From the NCBI GenBank assembly GCA_021159265.1, contig JAGGSD010000192.1, forward strand, positions 1 to 25,734: a stretch of DNA of 25,734 nucleotides. The letters are read 5' to 3'. A model generated the notes under the pieces. It worked only from the letters and a program-made list of their open reading frames with translations. It did no database searches and was not told the origin of the DNA. The stretch's first letter is position 1. The number at the start of each line of letters is the position of its first letter. The translations under genes were made by a program, and so were the position numbers. Of the stretch, positions 8,492 to 17,500 are shown in pieces. Source of the stretch: Syntrophobacterales bacterium (lineage in GTDB: Bacteria > Desulfobacterota > Syntrophia > Syntrophales > UBA6807).

Positions 8492-9571
8492 ATGAGCGTC
8501 ATCTTCAGAACACTCAAGAAATTAAAATCCGAATCACCGGATCATAAGGAAGATACGAAAAAACTAAAGAAAAAACATAATGTCTTTTCTTTTACAAGCA
8601 TCCTAACATCATCCAAGGCAATCCTCTTTCTTATTTTTTTCATCCTTATTTCCGGTTGGGTCGCTGTACATATCGTGGACAACATCAGAGAAAAGAATCG
8701 GAGTATATCCTCGTCAGAAATGAAGAGCAAAAATTCCATCCCTGCCGATGCTGAATTAAAACAAGTTAAAACTGTCGCAGAAAAACCGGATTCATTCATC
8801 CCTCCCCCCCCGGAGAATATTCCTGTCGAAGAAGCAGAAACAGGGGAATCTTATCTACCCGGGAAGATCACATCAAGGAAAATACCTGCCCGGCAACATC
8901 CTCCGATAGGTAAGGACAGGACGGAGTCCGTTCCCACAACACAAGACTCAACGCTTACGCCATCTATAAAAACCCCATCACGGGCAATGCCTGAAGACAT
9001 ACTTGTAAAAAACGTCAGACATTCAACAAAAGAATTACAGCCGGAGAAACTTTTAGCCTCAAGATACGCAAGATACCTCCCACCTGTTGAAAAGGATGCG
9101 GGGGAAGCATCCTTTCACACTAATCTTCACCCTGCGGCATCGGCAAAACAGTCACGTGAGATTATGGCAAAACGAACAATGGAAAATGTTCAGCGAATTC
9201 ATAAAGAGAAAAGCAGAAAGATTGCCAATCTCGTAAGCAGAATACAAAAATCTATAACAAACCCCGACAGCACGAAACGGACAAGCGCTTTGCTTGATCA
9301 ACTTGCCCTGATCAAAGGTAAAGACGATTGTTACGTATTAAAACTTAGAGCCTTTTATTATATGCGTCAGGGTGATCTGGACTCGGCTGCCCATCTATTA
9401 AACAGGGTTTTACAGAAGGAGAGAACGGATCGTGAAGCGGGCATTAATATGGCTATTATCGAAATAAAGAATGGAAAGTTAAGAGAGGCAAAAAACAGAT
9501 TGTACAGATTAAGAGAAATCTATCCACATGATATTTTGATACCTGAATTAATTCATAAGCTTGGTTCATGA
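8492..9571 (+). CDS. MshN-like TPR inner-membrane protein
   Basis: 359 residues. The N-terminus MSVIFRTLKKLK resembles the MshN start, followed by a Lys-rich cytoplasmic segment. One membrane helix lies at about 42-61 (KAILFLIFFILISGWVAVHI). A long, low-complexity Pro/Ser/Lys-rich periplasmic linker (65-215) leads to a C-terminal region of helix pairs (about 260-355) with TPR character (FYYMRQGDLDSAAHLLNRVL; EIKNGKLREAKNRLYRLREIYP). In MSHA systems this protein sits between the secretin and ATPase genes and is needed for assembly. Start at 8492: an in-frame stop at 8477 excludes anything earlier. The nearest strong SD (GAGGAG, 8468-8473) is 18 nt away, unusually far. Its stop overlaps the next start by ATGA. 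Confidence 0.75.
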   Translation: MSVIFRTLKKLKSESPDHKEDTKKLKKKHNVFSFTSILTSSKAILFLIFFILISGWVAVHIVDNIREKNRSISSSEMKSKNSIPADAELKQVKTVAEKPDSFIPPPPENIPVEEAETGESYLPGKITSRKIPARQHPPIGKDRTESVPTTQDSTLTPSIKTPSRAMPEDILVKNVRHSTKELQPEKLLASRYARYLPPVEKDAGEASFHTNLHPAASAKQSREIMAKRTMENVQRIHKEKSRKIANLVSRIQKSITNPDSTKRTSALLDQLALIKGKDDCYVLKLRAFYYMRQGDLDSAAHLLNRVLQKERTDREAGINMAIIEIKNGKLREAKNRLYRLREIYPHDILIPELIHKLGS

Positions 9572-10065
9572 TTCTCACAGGGAAAAATGTCGACAAATTA
9601 CTATCTACACTGTTATACATCGTTTTAGTCGGCCTGGTAGCATGGGGAGGAATCCGCATCATCAACTATTCTCTGGAAACAAGATTCTATAATGATTTCT
9701 TGATGAAATGGGACGTTGCGATCATTTCCTGGTCGGCCAAAAAAGGTGTATGGCCTCACTTTTCAGGCGGCAACCATATTGAATATATGGACAATCTCGT
9801 GTCGACGATGTCCCTCAACAGTGTAAAACCGCCTAGATCCAATACAAAGCGTTCCTATGTGTACCGCCTGAAAAAGATAGGTTCTCCCGCTGAAGATGTT
9901 TTTTTACTCTGTTTTCCGGATAAAATTATCCTCTATGGCATTTCATCTGATACATTTATTAGAATTGACACGTTTATCGACGGGAAACATAATGAAAATG
10001 CTGGGCGGTTTACGGGACGACCCGGCAGGAATGGCAAAACGTTCATAGGACTCTGGCGTCTGTAG
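9568..10065 (+). CDS. Small inner-membrane protein with pilin-like body, no prepilin leader
   Basis: 165 residues of unrecognised family. A membrane helix at about 11-28 (LLSTLLYIVLVGLVAWGG) runs into a long amphipathic helix (to about 58). A beta-rich C-terminal part follows, ending IDTFIDGKHNENAGRFTG...GLWRL. The layout (hydrophobic helix, helix extension, 'GVWPHFSGGN' turn, beta sheet, Asp/Gly-rich C-terminal loop) resembles a pseudopilin, and its C-terminus parallels MIDGEADGTKG...RWKMQF of the prepilin at 3998. There is no Gly-Phe-Thr-Leu cleavage motif and no Glu5, so it would stay anchored. Start overlaps the TPR gene by ATGA. It could be a minor-pilin mimic, priming factor or GspB-like partner of the downstream ExeA-like ATPase; these are guesses. 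Confidence 0.6.
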   Translation: MILTGKNVDKLLSTLLYIVLVGLVAWGGIRIINYSLETRFYNDFLMKWDVAIISWSAKKGVWPHFSGGNHIEYMDNLVSTMSLNSVKPPRSNTKRSYVYRLKKIGSPAEDVFLLCFPDKIILYGISSDTFIRIDTFIDGKHNENAGRFTGRPGRNGKTFIGLWRL

Positions 10066-10081
10066 AAAGAAAGTTGGTTAG

Positions 10082-11602
10082 ATGAACAACGAATTAAAAT
10101 ATCTTGATTATTTCGGTTTGAAATATAATCCCTTCCCTATCGTCCCGGATTACGAAAAATTTTTTCTCTCTGAACATATCGATGTAACGATAACTGAAAT
10201 TGTGCACGGGATACTGACAAGAAAAGGTTTTATGGCGCTTACCGGTGACATTGGTTTAGGAAAGACCACTATAAGCCGAAAGATAATAAGCATTCTCGAA
10301 GAAAAGAATGTGGAAACCTCCCTGGTCGTTAATACCATGTATCAAGATGCGGAACTACTGAGGGAAATTAACAGGGACTTCGGTTTAGACGCTAACGTTT
10401 TAAATCTTTCCGATCAGATGAACATCTTGAACAGTTTTCTGATAAATAAAAATAAAACAGGTAAAAACTGCGCTATCATTATTGATGATGCCCAGAATCT
10501 CAGTCTTGAAAATCTTGAATTAATCCGTATGATTTCCAACCTGGAAACAAATCGTGAGAAGCTTGTGCAAATCCTGCTTATCGGTCAACCTGAATTGATG
10601 GACAAGCTGGATTCACCCGAACTCAGCCAGCTGAAGAGCCGCATCATCATAAAGGAAGAGGCTAGACCGTTAACTAAGTCTGAGTTGAAAAATTATATCT
10701 TGTTCAAACTTAACATGGCGGGAAATCAAGGAAAAACTACCGTTACTAATAGAGCCTTTCGTAAAATCTATGGGTACAGTCAGGGAAATTTTAGAAGGAT
10801 TAACATCTTAATGGACAGATGCCTGTATGTTGCTTTCCTTCGCAACACCACTGATATTGATCAATCAGTCGTAAATATGGCCCAGAGGGATTTGAACCCT
10901 GTGGAACGATCAAGGGGGAAAAAGAACCGTTATGCCCTTTCCGCCGTAATATTAATTTTTTTTATCTCAGGTGGTGTGGCTTTTTATATGAATATGAATC
11001 TGGGGATCATGGGTCAGGGATCAGGGGTCAGGGATCAGAATATCCATAAGGAAAAGACACCTTATCAGATTGGGGAAAAAGTTTATTATCCCCAGAAAAA
11101 AACAGTCTTGCCTGAAAAGACGCAAATAGCAGAAATTCCTATCCCGGCAGCGTTATCAGATTTTCTGAGATATTATAAACTGTCCGATTATGAGATTGAC
11201 TTTTTCAAAGCCATGGAAACAGGTCGTTTTAAAGATATAAACGACACAATTTACGAAGCTACAGGATATCAACTGGTAAGGTTCGATAATTTACCTGCAG
11301 AAATACAGAACAATTACGCTCTCCTGGATTTTATCTCAAAAAAAACAGGAAATAAGACTTACTGTCTTTTCTGGAAACCGACAATAAAGGTAACCAGGTT
11401 TTACATAGGATACGAAGGAGATGAAATAATGAAACTGGAGAAACTTCTAGCGGCATGCAGATTATACACATTTTCCATAGACGGAATAGTAGGACCGAGA
11501 TTAATGAGAGCAGTCAGCCGGTTTCAGCAGAAAAAAGGTCTCCCGATAACCGGCCTTCCTGATGAAAAAACAATTTTTCTCTTATGCCATGGAGGATATT
11601 AG
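10082..11602 (+). CDS. ExeA/MshM-family AAA ATPase with peptidoglycan-binding domain
   Basis: 506 residues. Opens with the family signature YLDYFGLKYNPFPIVPD. AAA+ ATPase with Walker A GDIGLGKTT (55-63), Walker B IIIDDAQ (132-138), and sensor-like LLIGQPEL (166-172). A membrane helix at 285-303 follows, then a variable linker (304-350) and a periplasmic C-terminal part ending in a PG_binding_1-like repeat (about 445-502; ACRLYTFSIDGIVGPRLMRAVSRFQQKKGL). This is the ExeA/GspA architecture: ATP-driven, peptidoglycan-binding assembly of the secretin. MshM usually lacks the long periplasmic part, so this protein is closer to ExeA inside an MSHA-type operon. Residues 310-320 (MGQGSGVRDQN region) come from a heptamer repeat array inserted in the linker. 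No strong SD precedes the ATG. Confidence 0.9.
   Translation: MNNELKYLDYFGLKYNPFPIVPDYEKFFLSEHIDVTITEIVHGILTRKGFMALTGDIGLGKTTISRKIISILEEKNVETSLVVNTMYQDAELLREINRDFGLDANVLNLSDQMNILNSFLINKNKTGKNCAIIIDDAQNLSLENLELIRMISNLETNREKLVQILLIGQPELMDKLDSPELSQLKSRIIIKEEARPLTKSELKNYILFKLNMAGNQGKTTVTNRAFRKIYGYSQGNFRRINILMDRCLYVAFLRNTTDIDQSVVNMAQRDLNPVERSRGKKNRYALSAVILIFFISGGVAFYMNMNLGIMGQGSGVRDQNIHKEKTPYQIGEKVYYPQKKTVLPEKTQIAEIPIPAALSDFLRYYKLSDYEIDFFKAMETGRFKDINDTIYEATGYQLVRFDNLPAEIQNNYALLDFISKKTGNKTYCLFWKPTIKVTRFYIGYEGDEIMKLEKLLAACRLYTFSIDGIVGPRLMRAVSRFQQKKGLPITGLPDEKTIFLLCHGGY
11011..11038 (+). repeat. Heptamer tandem array (GGRTCAG x4) inside the ExeA-like gene
   Basis: Exactly four units: GGGTCAG, GGATCAG, GGGTCAG, GGATCAG. 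The same unit occurs in non-coding gaps at 21094-21117, 24751-24771 and (minus strand) 24901-24921. Here it lies in the linker just after the membrane helix, where an insertion could be tolerated. Confidence 0.9.
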
Positions 11603-11608
11603 CCAGTA

Positions 11609-13267
11609 ATGACCGACAAACAAGCGAAAAAACCCATAGGCGAACTGTTGAAGGAAAAGGGTCTTATCAATCAAGAGCATATTGAATTTGCCCTCAAAAA
11701 CCAGAAAATCAGCGGAGAGAGATTAGGTGAGCTTTTAGAAAGATTATGCTTTGTGACGCAATATGATGTTGCCACCGCCCTCTCAGAACAGGAGGGCATT
11801 CCGTATATAGATGTTGATGAAGTTTTGCCCGATAATAATGCCTTAATTTTATTTAACAAGAACCTCTGTCTGAAAAATGATTTTTTACCCATTCGTATCT
11901 CGGACAAATCAGTTGAGGTAGCTACACCGACTGTAAGGAATGAAAAAATCGAGCAATTAATAACCAGATACACCGGACTGTCACCGAGGTTCTATATATC
12001 CGAATCGAGGAAGGTTACCAATGCCATCAATAAATCCTATTATTTTATAGATAATCCGGTTGAAAAATTGATCGATACAGAGGTCGGCCTCCTTTCGCGT
12101 GATCCGGAGATGGCAAGGGGAATGGAAAATCTGATCGGGTATATATTGAACCTGGCAATCAAGATGAGAGCTACCGATATACATATCAGACCAATGGAAA
12201 AATCTATTAATGTCGCTCTCCGGGTGGATGGCGTTATGACATCAGTCATCGCATTGCCCTCTTCTTTTAAAAGAATTATAGCAAGCCTCAAGATGAAGGC
12301 AAATATGGACATTGCGGAACAGAGACTGCCCCAGGATGGTCGTTTTACTTCAACCATCCTTAATAATACCTACGATTTCAGGGTCTCAACCATTGTTTCT
12401 CCATACGGTGAAAATATTGTCTTGAGAATCCTCCCGATGGATATAGCTCTTATGGGGATGGCGCAACTTGGGTTTTTTGAGGACGACATAGAGAAAGTAG
12501 AAAATATGTTTAGAGAACCCTTTGGAATTGTGCTGCTTACAGGACCAACGGGATCAGGAAAGTCTACTACCCTTTATGCGGGAATCAGAAGACTCGATCT
12601 TCTTAAAAAGAATGTTCTTACCGTAGAAGATCCCATTGAATACACAATACCCCTTCTGAGACAAACGCAGGTAAATGAAAAGGCCGGTTATAATTTTGCA
12701 AATGCCATCAGGTACTTTTTGAGACATGATCCTGACGTTATTCTGGTAGGCGAAATCCGGGATACCGATACCGCAGCCACCGCCATAACGGCATCAACCA
12801 CAGGGCATCTGGTTCTTTCTACCCTGCACACCAACAGCGCTGTCGGAGCCATTCCACGTCTCCGGGATCTTGGGATAAGACCCTTTCTTATTGCGGATTC
12901 ACTGATAGGAGTGATAAGCCAGAGGCTGGTGCGCAAAATATGCAATGGTTGCAGGGAAGAGTATGAACCCTCCGAGTGGGAAAAAACATATTTGAAAGAT
13001 CCCTCAATCGAAAAACTCTACAGGGGCAAGGGATGTGAACTCTGTAACGGCACCGGATACTTTGGCAGGACTTTGGTATATGAATTGCTCACCGTTAATA
13101 AAAAATTGTCCCGTTTAATTGAAAAGGAAACAGAATTAAATGAAATTATCAGTACGGCAACTGAGGAAAACAATTTCGTAGATATTTTCCATACGACAGT
13201 TGCTAAAGTAAAAGAGGGAATCACAACAGTCGAGGAAGCGGTACGTGTCCTCGGTCATTTAGTCTAA
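11609..13267 (+). CDS. mshE: PilB/MshE/GspE-family pilus assembly ATPase
   Basis: Hexameric cytoplasmic ATPase that drives pilin polymerisation at the inner membrane; 552 residues. MshEN/GspE N-domain at about 8-145 (GELLKEKGLI...RLGELLERLCFVT), the kind that in MshE binds cyclic-di-GMP; here the pattern is partly kept and binding is not proven. Linker/N2E from 165. ATPase core: Walker A GPTGSGKSTT (312-321), Asp box TVEDPIEY (338-345), Walker B ILVGEIRD (378-385), His box STTGHLVLSTLHTNS. The tetracysteine zinc motif C445/C448...C476/C479 is typical of extension ATPases and absent in PilT. The ATG at 11609 follows an in-frame stop; the SD-like GGAGGA at 11591-11596 is 12 nt away. It starts 6 nt after the upstream stop. 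No retraction ATPase is nearby. Confidence 0.96.
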   Translation: MTDKQAKKPIGELLKEKGLINQEHIEFALKNQKISGERLGELLERLCFVTQYDVATALSEQEGIPYIDVDEVLPDNNALILFNKNLCLKNDFLPIRISDKSVEVATPTVRNEKIEQLITRYTGLSPRFYISESRKVTNAINKSYYFIDNPVEKLIDTEVGLLSRDPEMARGMENLIGYILNLAIKMRATDIHIRPMEKSINVALRVDGVMTSVIALPSSFKRIIASLKMKANMDIAEQRLPQDGRFTSTILNNTYDFRVSTIVSPYGENIVLRILPMDIALMGMAQLGFFEDDIEKVENMFREPFGIVLLTGPTGSGKSTTLYAGIRRLDLLKKNVLTVEDPIEYTIPLLRQTQVNEKAGYNFANAIRYFLRHDPDVILVGEIRDTDTAATAITASTTGHLVLSTLHTNSAVGAIPRLRDLGIRPFLIADSLIGVISQRLVRKICNGCREEYEPSEWEKTYLKDPSIEKLYRGKGCELCNGTGYFGRTLVYELLTVNKKLSRLIEKETELNEIISTATEENNFVDIFHTTVAKVKEGITTVEEAVRVLGHLV

Positions 13268-13316
13268 GGGACTGGCAGTTGTTGAGGATAAAGATTCTAA
13301 TAAATGAGCGCCCCCT

Positions 13317-14552
13317 ATGAGTTATTTCAAATATAAATTAATTGAGCCGACCGGAAAAATAAGTTCCGGCATCATCAACCTTCCCTATGAAGATGAGATA
13401 TCCGCTTCTTTTCATCTCGAAAGAGAAAATAATACTCCTATTCATGTAAAAAAAATGGGCTCTGTTGCCTCATTTCTTCTCCAGAAATTTCATATAATTA
13501 CACGTAAAAAACTCTCAAGGACTCTTCAGGCGGAATTCCTCAGTAATATCTCAATGATGCTTCGTTCGGGCATGACATTGACTACTGCTATGTCTGAAGC
13601 TGCAACAGGTATCGATACACCTGGTTTCGAAAGTGACGTTGATGATATGATTACACGAATAGAAGGAGGAACAACATTTTCGGAAGTAGCGGGCAAATAC
13701 AGGAATATTTTCCCCAAAACTATAATACACCTTATCCATATGGGAGAAGAAACCGGCAAGCTTGACCAGATGCTAATCGACGCATCGGAACATCTAAAAA
13801 GAATTGAGTCGATTGCAAGTGACACCAAACAGGCCCTTTTGTATCCATCCTTTGTGTTTATCACGATGGGAGTCGGTGTTGTATTCTGGTTTTATTATGT
13901 CGTGCCGAAGATTATCAGTCTTTTTAAAGATATGGATGTTTCACTCCCGATGATTACCCGTTGTCTCGTAAGTATTTCCAATTTCCTGCAGAACAATTAT
14001 CTCACCTTGAGCCTCGGGGTAATATCCGCTGTTTTTATATCAGTCATTTCTTACAAGGCGAGCAAACGAACAAGACGAGCTGCTGATGCTCTTCTACTCA
14101 GACTTCCGGTTTTCAAAACTATTATTTCAGCCGCCAACCTCGCATTCATTACAGAATATTTCAGTCTCTTATTGAATGCGGGTATAGATATAATACAAAC
14201 CATACAAATACTGGAAGATTCCACCAGAAACGAAATCTACAGGGAAAAGCTGGGAGTGGTTATGAGTTGTATCCTAAGAAGTGATACTATTGCGGATTCA
14301 TTTAAGAATGCTATAATATTTCCTTCATTCGTTGTAAGAATGATTAATGTTGGGGAATTAAGCGGGACACTTGACGAACAATTGTCTAATATTGCTCAGA
14401 ATTACCGGAATAAGCTTTCTATTCTCGTGGCCACCATTGGAAAGACGATCGAACCGGTTGTCCTTATCATTGCAGGTATTTTGTTTATGATTATTATTGT
14501 TGGTCTCTTCCTTCCCATCTATGACCTCGTGAGTCAGGTTGGCGCGAGGTGA
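13317..14552 (+). CDS. mshG: PilC/MshG/GspF-family inner-membrane platform protein
   Basis: 411-residue polytopic platform that receives pilin subunits and couples to the assembly ATPase. It has two T2SSF repeats (about 70-195 and 272-398), each with the helical pattern F.xxLxxMLxSGmxLxxA (here FLSNISMMLRSGMTLTTAM and FSLLLNAGIDIIQTI) and the MGEETGKLD / VGELSGTLDEQ motifs. Membrane helices at about 177-198, 228-246 and 378-400. ATG at 13317: an in-frame TGA at 13305 bars an earlier start. There is no good SD; GAG of an overlapping out-of-frame ATGAGCG (13304) is the nearest. It is the last gene of the operon, ending 17 bp from the stop of the convergent giant prepilin. Confidence 0.95.
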   Translation: MSYFKYKLIEPTGKISSGIINLPYEDEISASFHLERENNTPIHVKKMGSVASFLLQKFHIITRKKLSRTLQAEFLSNISMMLRSGMTLTTAMSEAATGIDTPGFESDVDDMITRIEGGTTFSEVAGKYRNIFPKTIIHLIHMGEETGKLDQMLIDASEHLKRIESIASDTKQALLYPSFVFITMGVGVVFWFYYVVPKIISLFKDMDVSLPMITRCLVSISNFLQNNYLTLSLGVISAVFISVISYKASKRTRRAADALLLRLPVFKTIISAANLAFITEYFSLLLNAGIDIIQTIQILEDSTRNEIYREKLGVVMSCILRSDTIADSFKNAIIFPSFVVRMINVGELSGTLDEQLSNIAQNYRNKLSILVATIGKTIEPVVLIIAGILFMIIIVGLFLPIYDLVSQVGAR

Positions 14553-14568
14553 GGAATGTCCTCATCTC
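14546..14568. terminator. Hairpin in the 17-bp convergent intergenic space
   Basis: A 10-bp stem, GAGGTGAGGA / TCCTCATCTC, with loop ATG and one G-T pair, spans the mshG stop codon and almost reaches the stop of the opposing gene. There is no T-run on either side, so it is not a canonical rho-independent terminator, but it may separate two colliding transcripts. Confidence 0.35.
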
Positions 14569-14569
14569 C

Positions 14570-17500
14570 CTACTCAGCACCTCTATTGTAAAGATCGGTA
14601 ACATCGTCAGCCGATAATACCCTGTTATATATTCTAACCTCGTCAATTGCTCCTTTAAACGGAAGCGATGATCTGTAGAACCTTCCGATTATTGTATCGC
14701 CGGCAGTGTATGACAGCGCTCTGACACCCTCTTTTTCATTCGTTCCATTCACATAGAGAATGTTATTATTATCAACAGAATTATGGGTTATTACAATGTG
14801 GTACCATGTGCCAACAACAGGAACTGTAGCGGATTTGATATAGCTGTATGAAGACCCGTCACCAACCAGAGCCGCAATATTGTTAGACGTGCCCATCTGA
14901 AGATTTATCCCATCGGCAGCGCCCTGCTTGTTTGTGATAATTCCGTTCCATGTATCAAGCTGCGATGCTTTTGCCCAAACGGAGATGCTTATGTCTGCAG
15001 GCCGTAAATCTGCGCTGCTGCCAACATTTACATAAGCTGTCCCGTCAAAACCAAGAGCGGTCCCTACCTGCCCATCAACTCCATAGGCGGCGCCGTTGTT
15101 TGTGCCGTGATTGGCCTGTCCCGAATAATCGTTGATATCTGTTCCGCCGGGGGCGGTCCCTCCTTCGATCTCGTCCATTTTGTAGTAGGCAACCAGGCTG
15201 GCCTGGTTGTAAAGATCCGTTATCTCACTCAGTGATAATGCCCTTGTATAAACAGACACCTCATCAACAACGCCGTTAAAATAACCGCTGTCATTCACAG
15301 CCCGGGCAATATACAGAGGCCTCGATGTGTCGCTTAATTCTCTGGAGTCTGTTGGGGTGGAACTTTGAAGCACTTTATTTATATACAGTTTTTTAACGCC
15401 ACCTTCTCTGACACCGACTACATGATACCAGGTATCAACAGTTGCATCGGCATCGGCAGATAATGTGGTTTTTCCTCCTGAAGAGCCATTACCGTCTGTT
15501 ATAAAGGCAAACCGACTGTTGAGCAAAGCCAGCCCGTATCCATCAAATAGATTTCCTGTCCCCTTATCAACAAAGTAGGCGCTGGTTTGTGGTACTGCCG
15601 CAGGTTTTACCCATGCCGCTACCGTAAAATCCTGCGGAACGTCGGCCGGATTTGTGTCTATATCCAAACTCCCATCATTCCCGCAATTCACGTAACCGCT
15701 CGATCCGTCAAACTTCAAGGCCGTCCATACCTTCCCCCGCACACCGTATGTAACTCCGCCATAAACAGCGCCGTCATTGCTTTGACTTGAATGGTCTTCT
15801 ATTGTTCCACTGGATTCATCCAGCCACCACTCACCCACGCGTCCGGCATAGTACGGTGTGCCAGCGCCATCGCTGCTGATGTTCAGGGTGTAATAACCTG
15901 AATCAATCGTGTTGTCCGCGCAGGTGCTATCGTTAGCCGTCAGCTTGAATTGATAGCCAGCCCCTGCCATTGATGTCGAAATCTTTCTGAATCTGGCGGT
16001 TGCGTCTCCGGTTTTGACCACCTCAAATCCGCCGGGATTGGTTCCAAGCCATGTAACAGCCCAGCTTGTAAGGGCGCCTAGACGGGAGCCGGATACACTG
16101 AAATCACGGTAAAAATCAGTTGTGGTACAATTAAAAGTTCTGGGCGACGATGGGGAAATAGTAAGAGTACCATTGACAGCTGTAAGGGTAAATGTTCGTT
16201 TATCCGTCCTGCTTGCCGCGTCTGTTACTCTGACGGTAATACTATAATCCCCAGCGCATTTATCTATAGTTCCATGCAATTCTCCGGTATTAGGAACTAT
16301 AGACAGCCCGGGAATTTCTGAGGACAGGAGTTCCCAACCATATGGCGTGGCGCCACCCGTTGCTTCGATGGTATAACTGTAAGAGCTGTTTATGACCCCA
16401 TTATTCAGGGAAGTCGTGGTAATAACAACACTATCCGCTGCGCAATCCCTCGTTTCCTCCTTATCGGCCTGTATTTCATTTTCAGCCAGCGCCCGGTCAT
16501 ATATCTTTACCTCATCGATCATGCCGCCGAAGAAGTTTCTGGGAGAAGTACTGCCACGGGCGCCAATCAGCAATTTACTTCCGTTGCTGCCGATAACCCC
16601 TGTCTGGGTCCTGGAATAAACCTCGACTCCATTCTTATAAAGGATCTGCTGGGAGCCGTCATATACAGTGGTTACATAGGTCCATTCATTTGCCGTTACG
16701 GGAAAGGATGTTCCACCATCCCAGACCCAGTGGGGCCGCCACGCGTAATTGACATATCCTCCTGATACTCGCGCCTCATAAAGATTTTCCTTGTTGTATA
16801 TAATATTTTCCCCTGATGACCCATCCCATTTTATCCATGCGGAGATGGTCCAGGGATCAGTGCCGGGATCGAGGTCGCCGTCAGCGGGGTCACCCAGGTC
16901 CAGATACCCACCGTTACTTGCGTCAACCCGTGTGAATGCACCGGCCCTGCATACCTTGCCGCCCGAGGGTGCAGTCTGCGAGGGCAGCGCCCCTGAACCG
17001 CGTGATGCCGCCACCCCGTTGCTGCTACCCGAACCGGAATCAACCACCTCGCCTGCCGTGCCGTTCCATGCGTAGTTTTCCATACGATATTCTGCCACCG
17101 TACCCGTATAACAACTGCCGCCCGTACAGGTAGATCGGGTAAGGTTGTAAAGATCACTCACCTCGTCAGCGGTTAACTCACGGTGGTAAACCATCACCTC
17201 ATCAATCAAACCCTTAAAGCCATGGCTCGCATTGGGATAATAACCGCCGATGACAAAAGTTTCAGCATCGTGAATATTGCTGGTTGGATCGTCTGTGGCC
17301 GTTTGTTTCAGAACATTGTCAACATAAAGATTTCCGCCATTTGCCGCGCTGTATGTATAAACTGCGTGGTGCCATTTATTGTCATTATAGAATTCACCGT
17401 GATAATCTATTTCCCCGCCTCGCGTTCCCGAGGTTTGGTCACTGACCCAGGCACGCAAGGAACCATCTGGATCATAGCATATAGCCGTGCTCCAGTTTGA

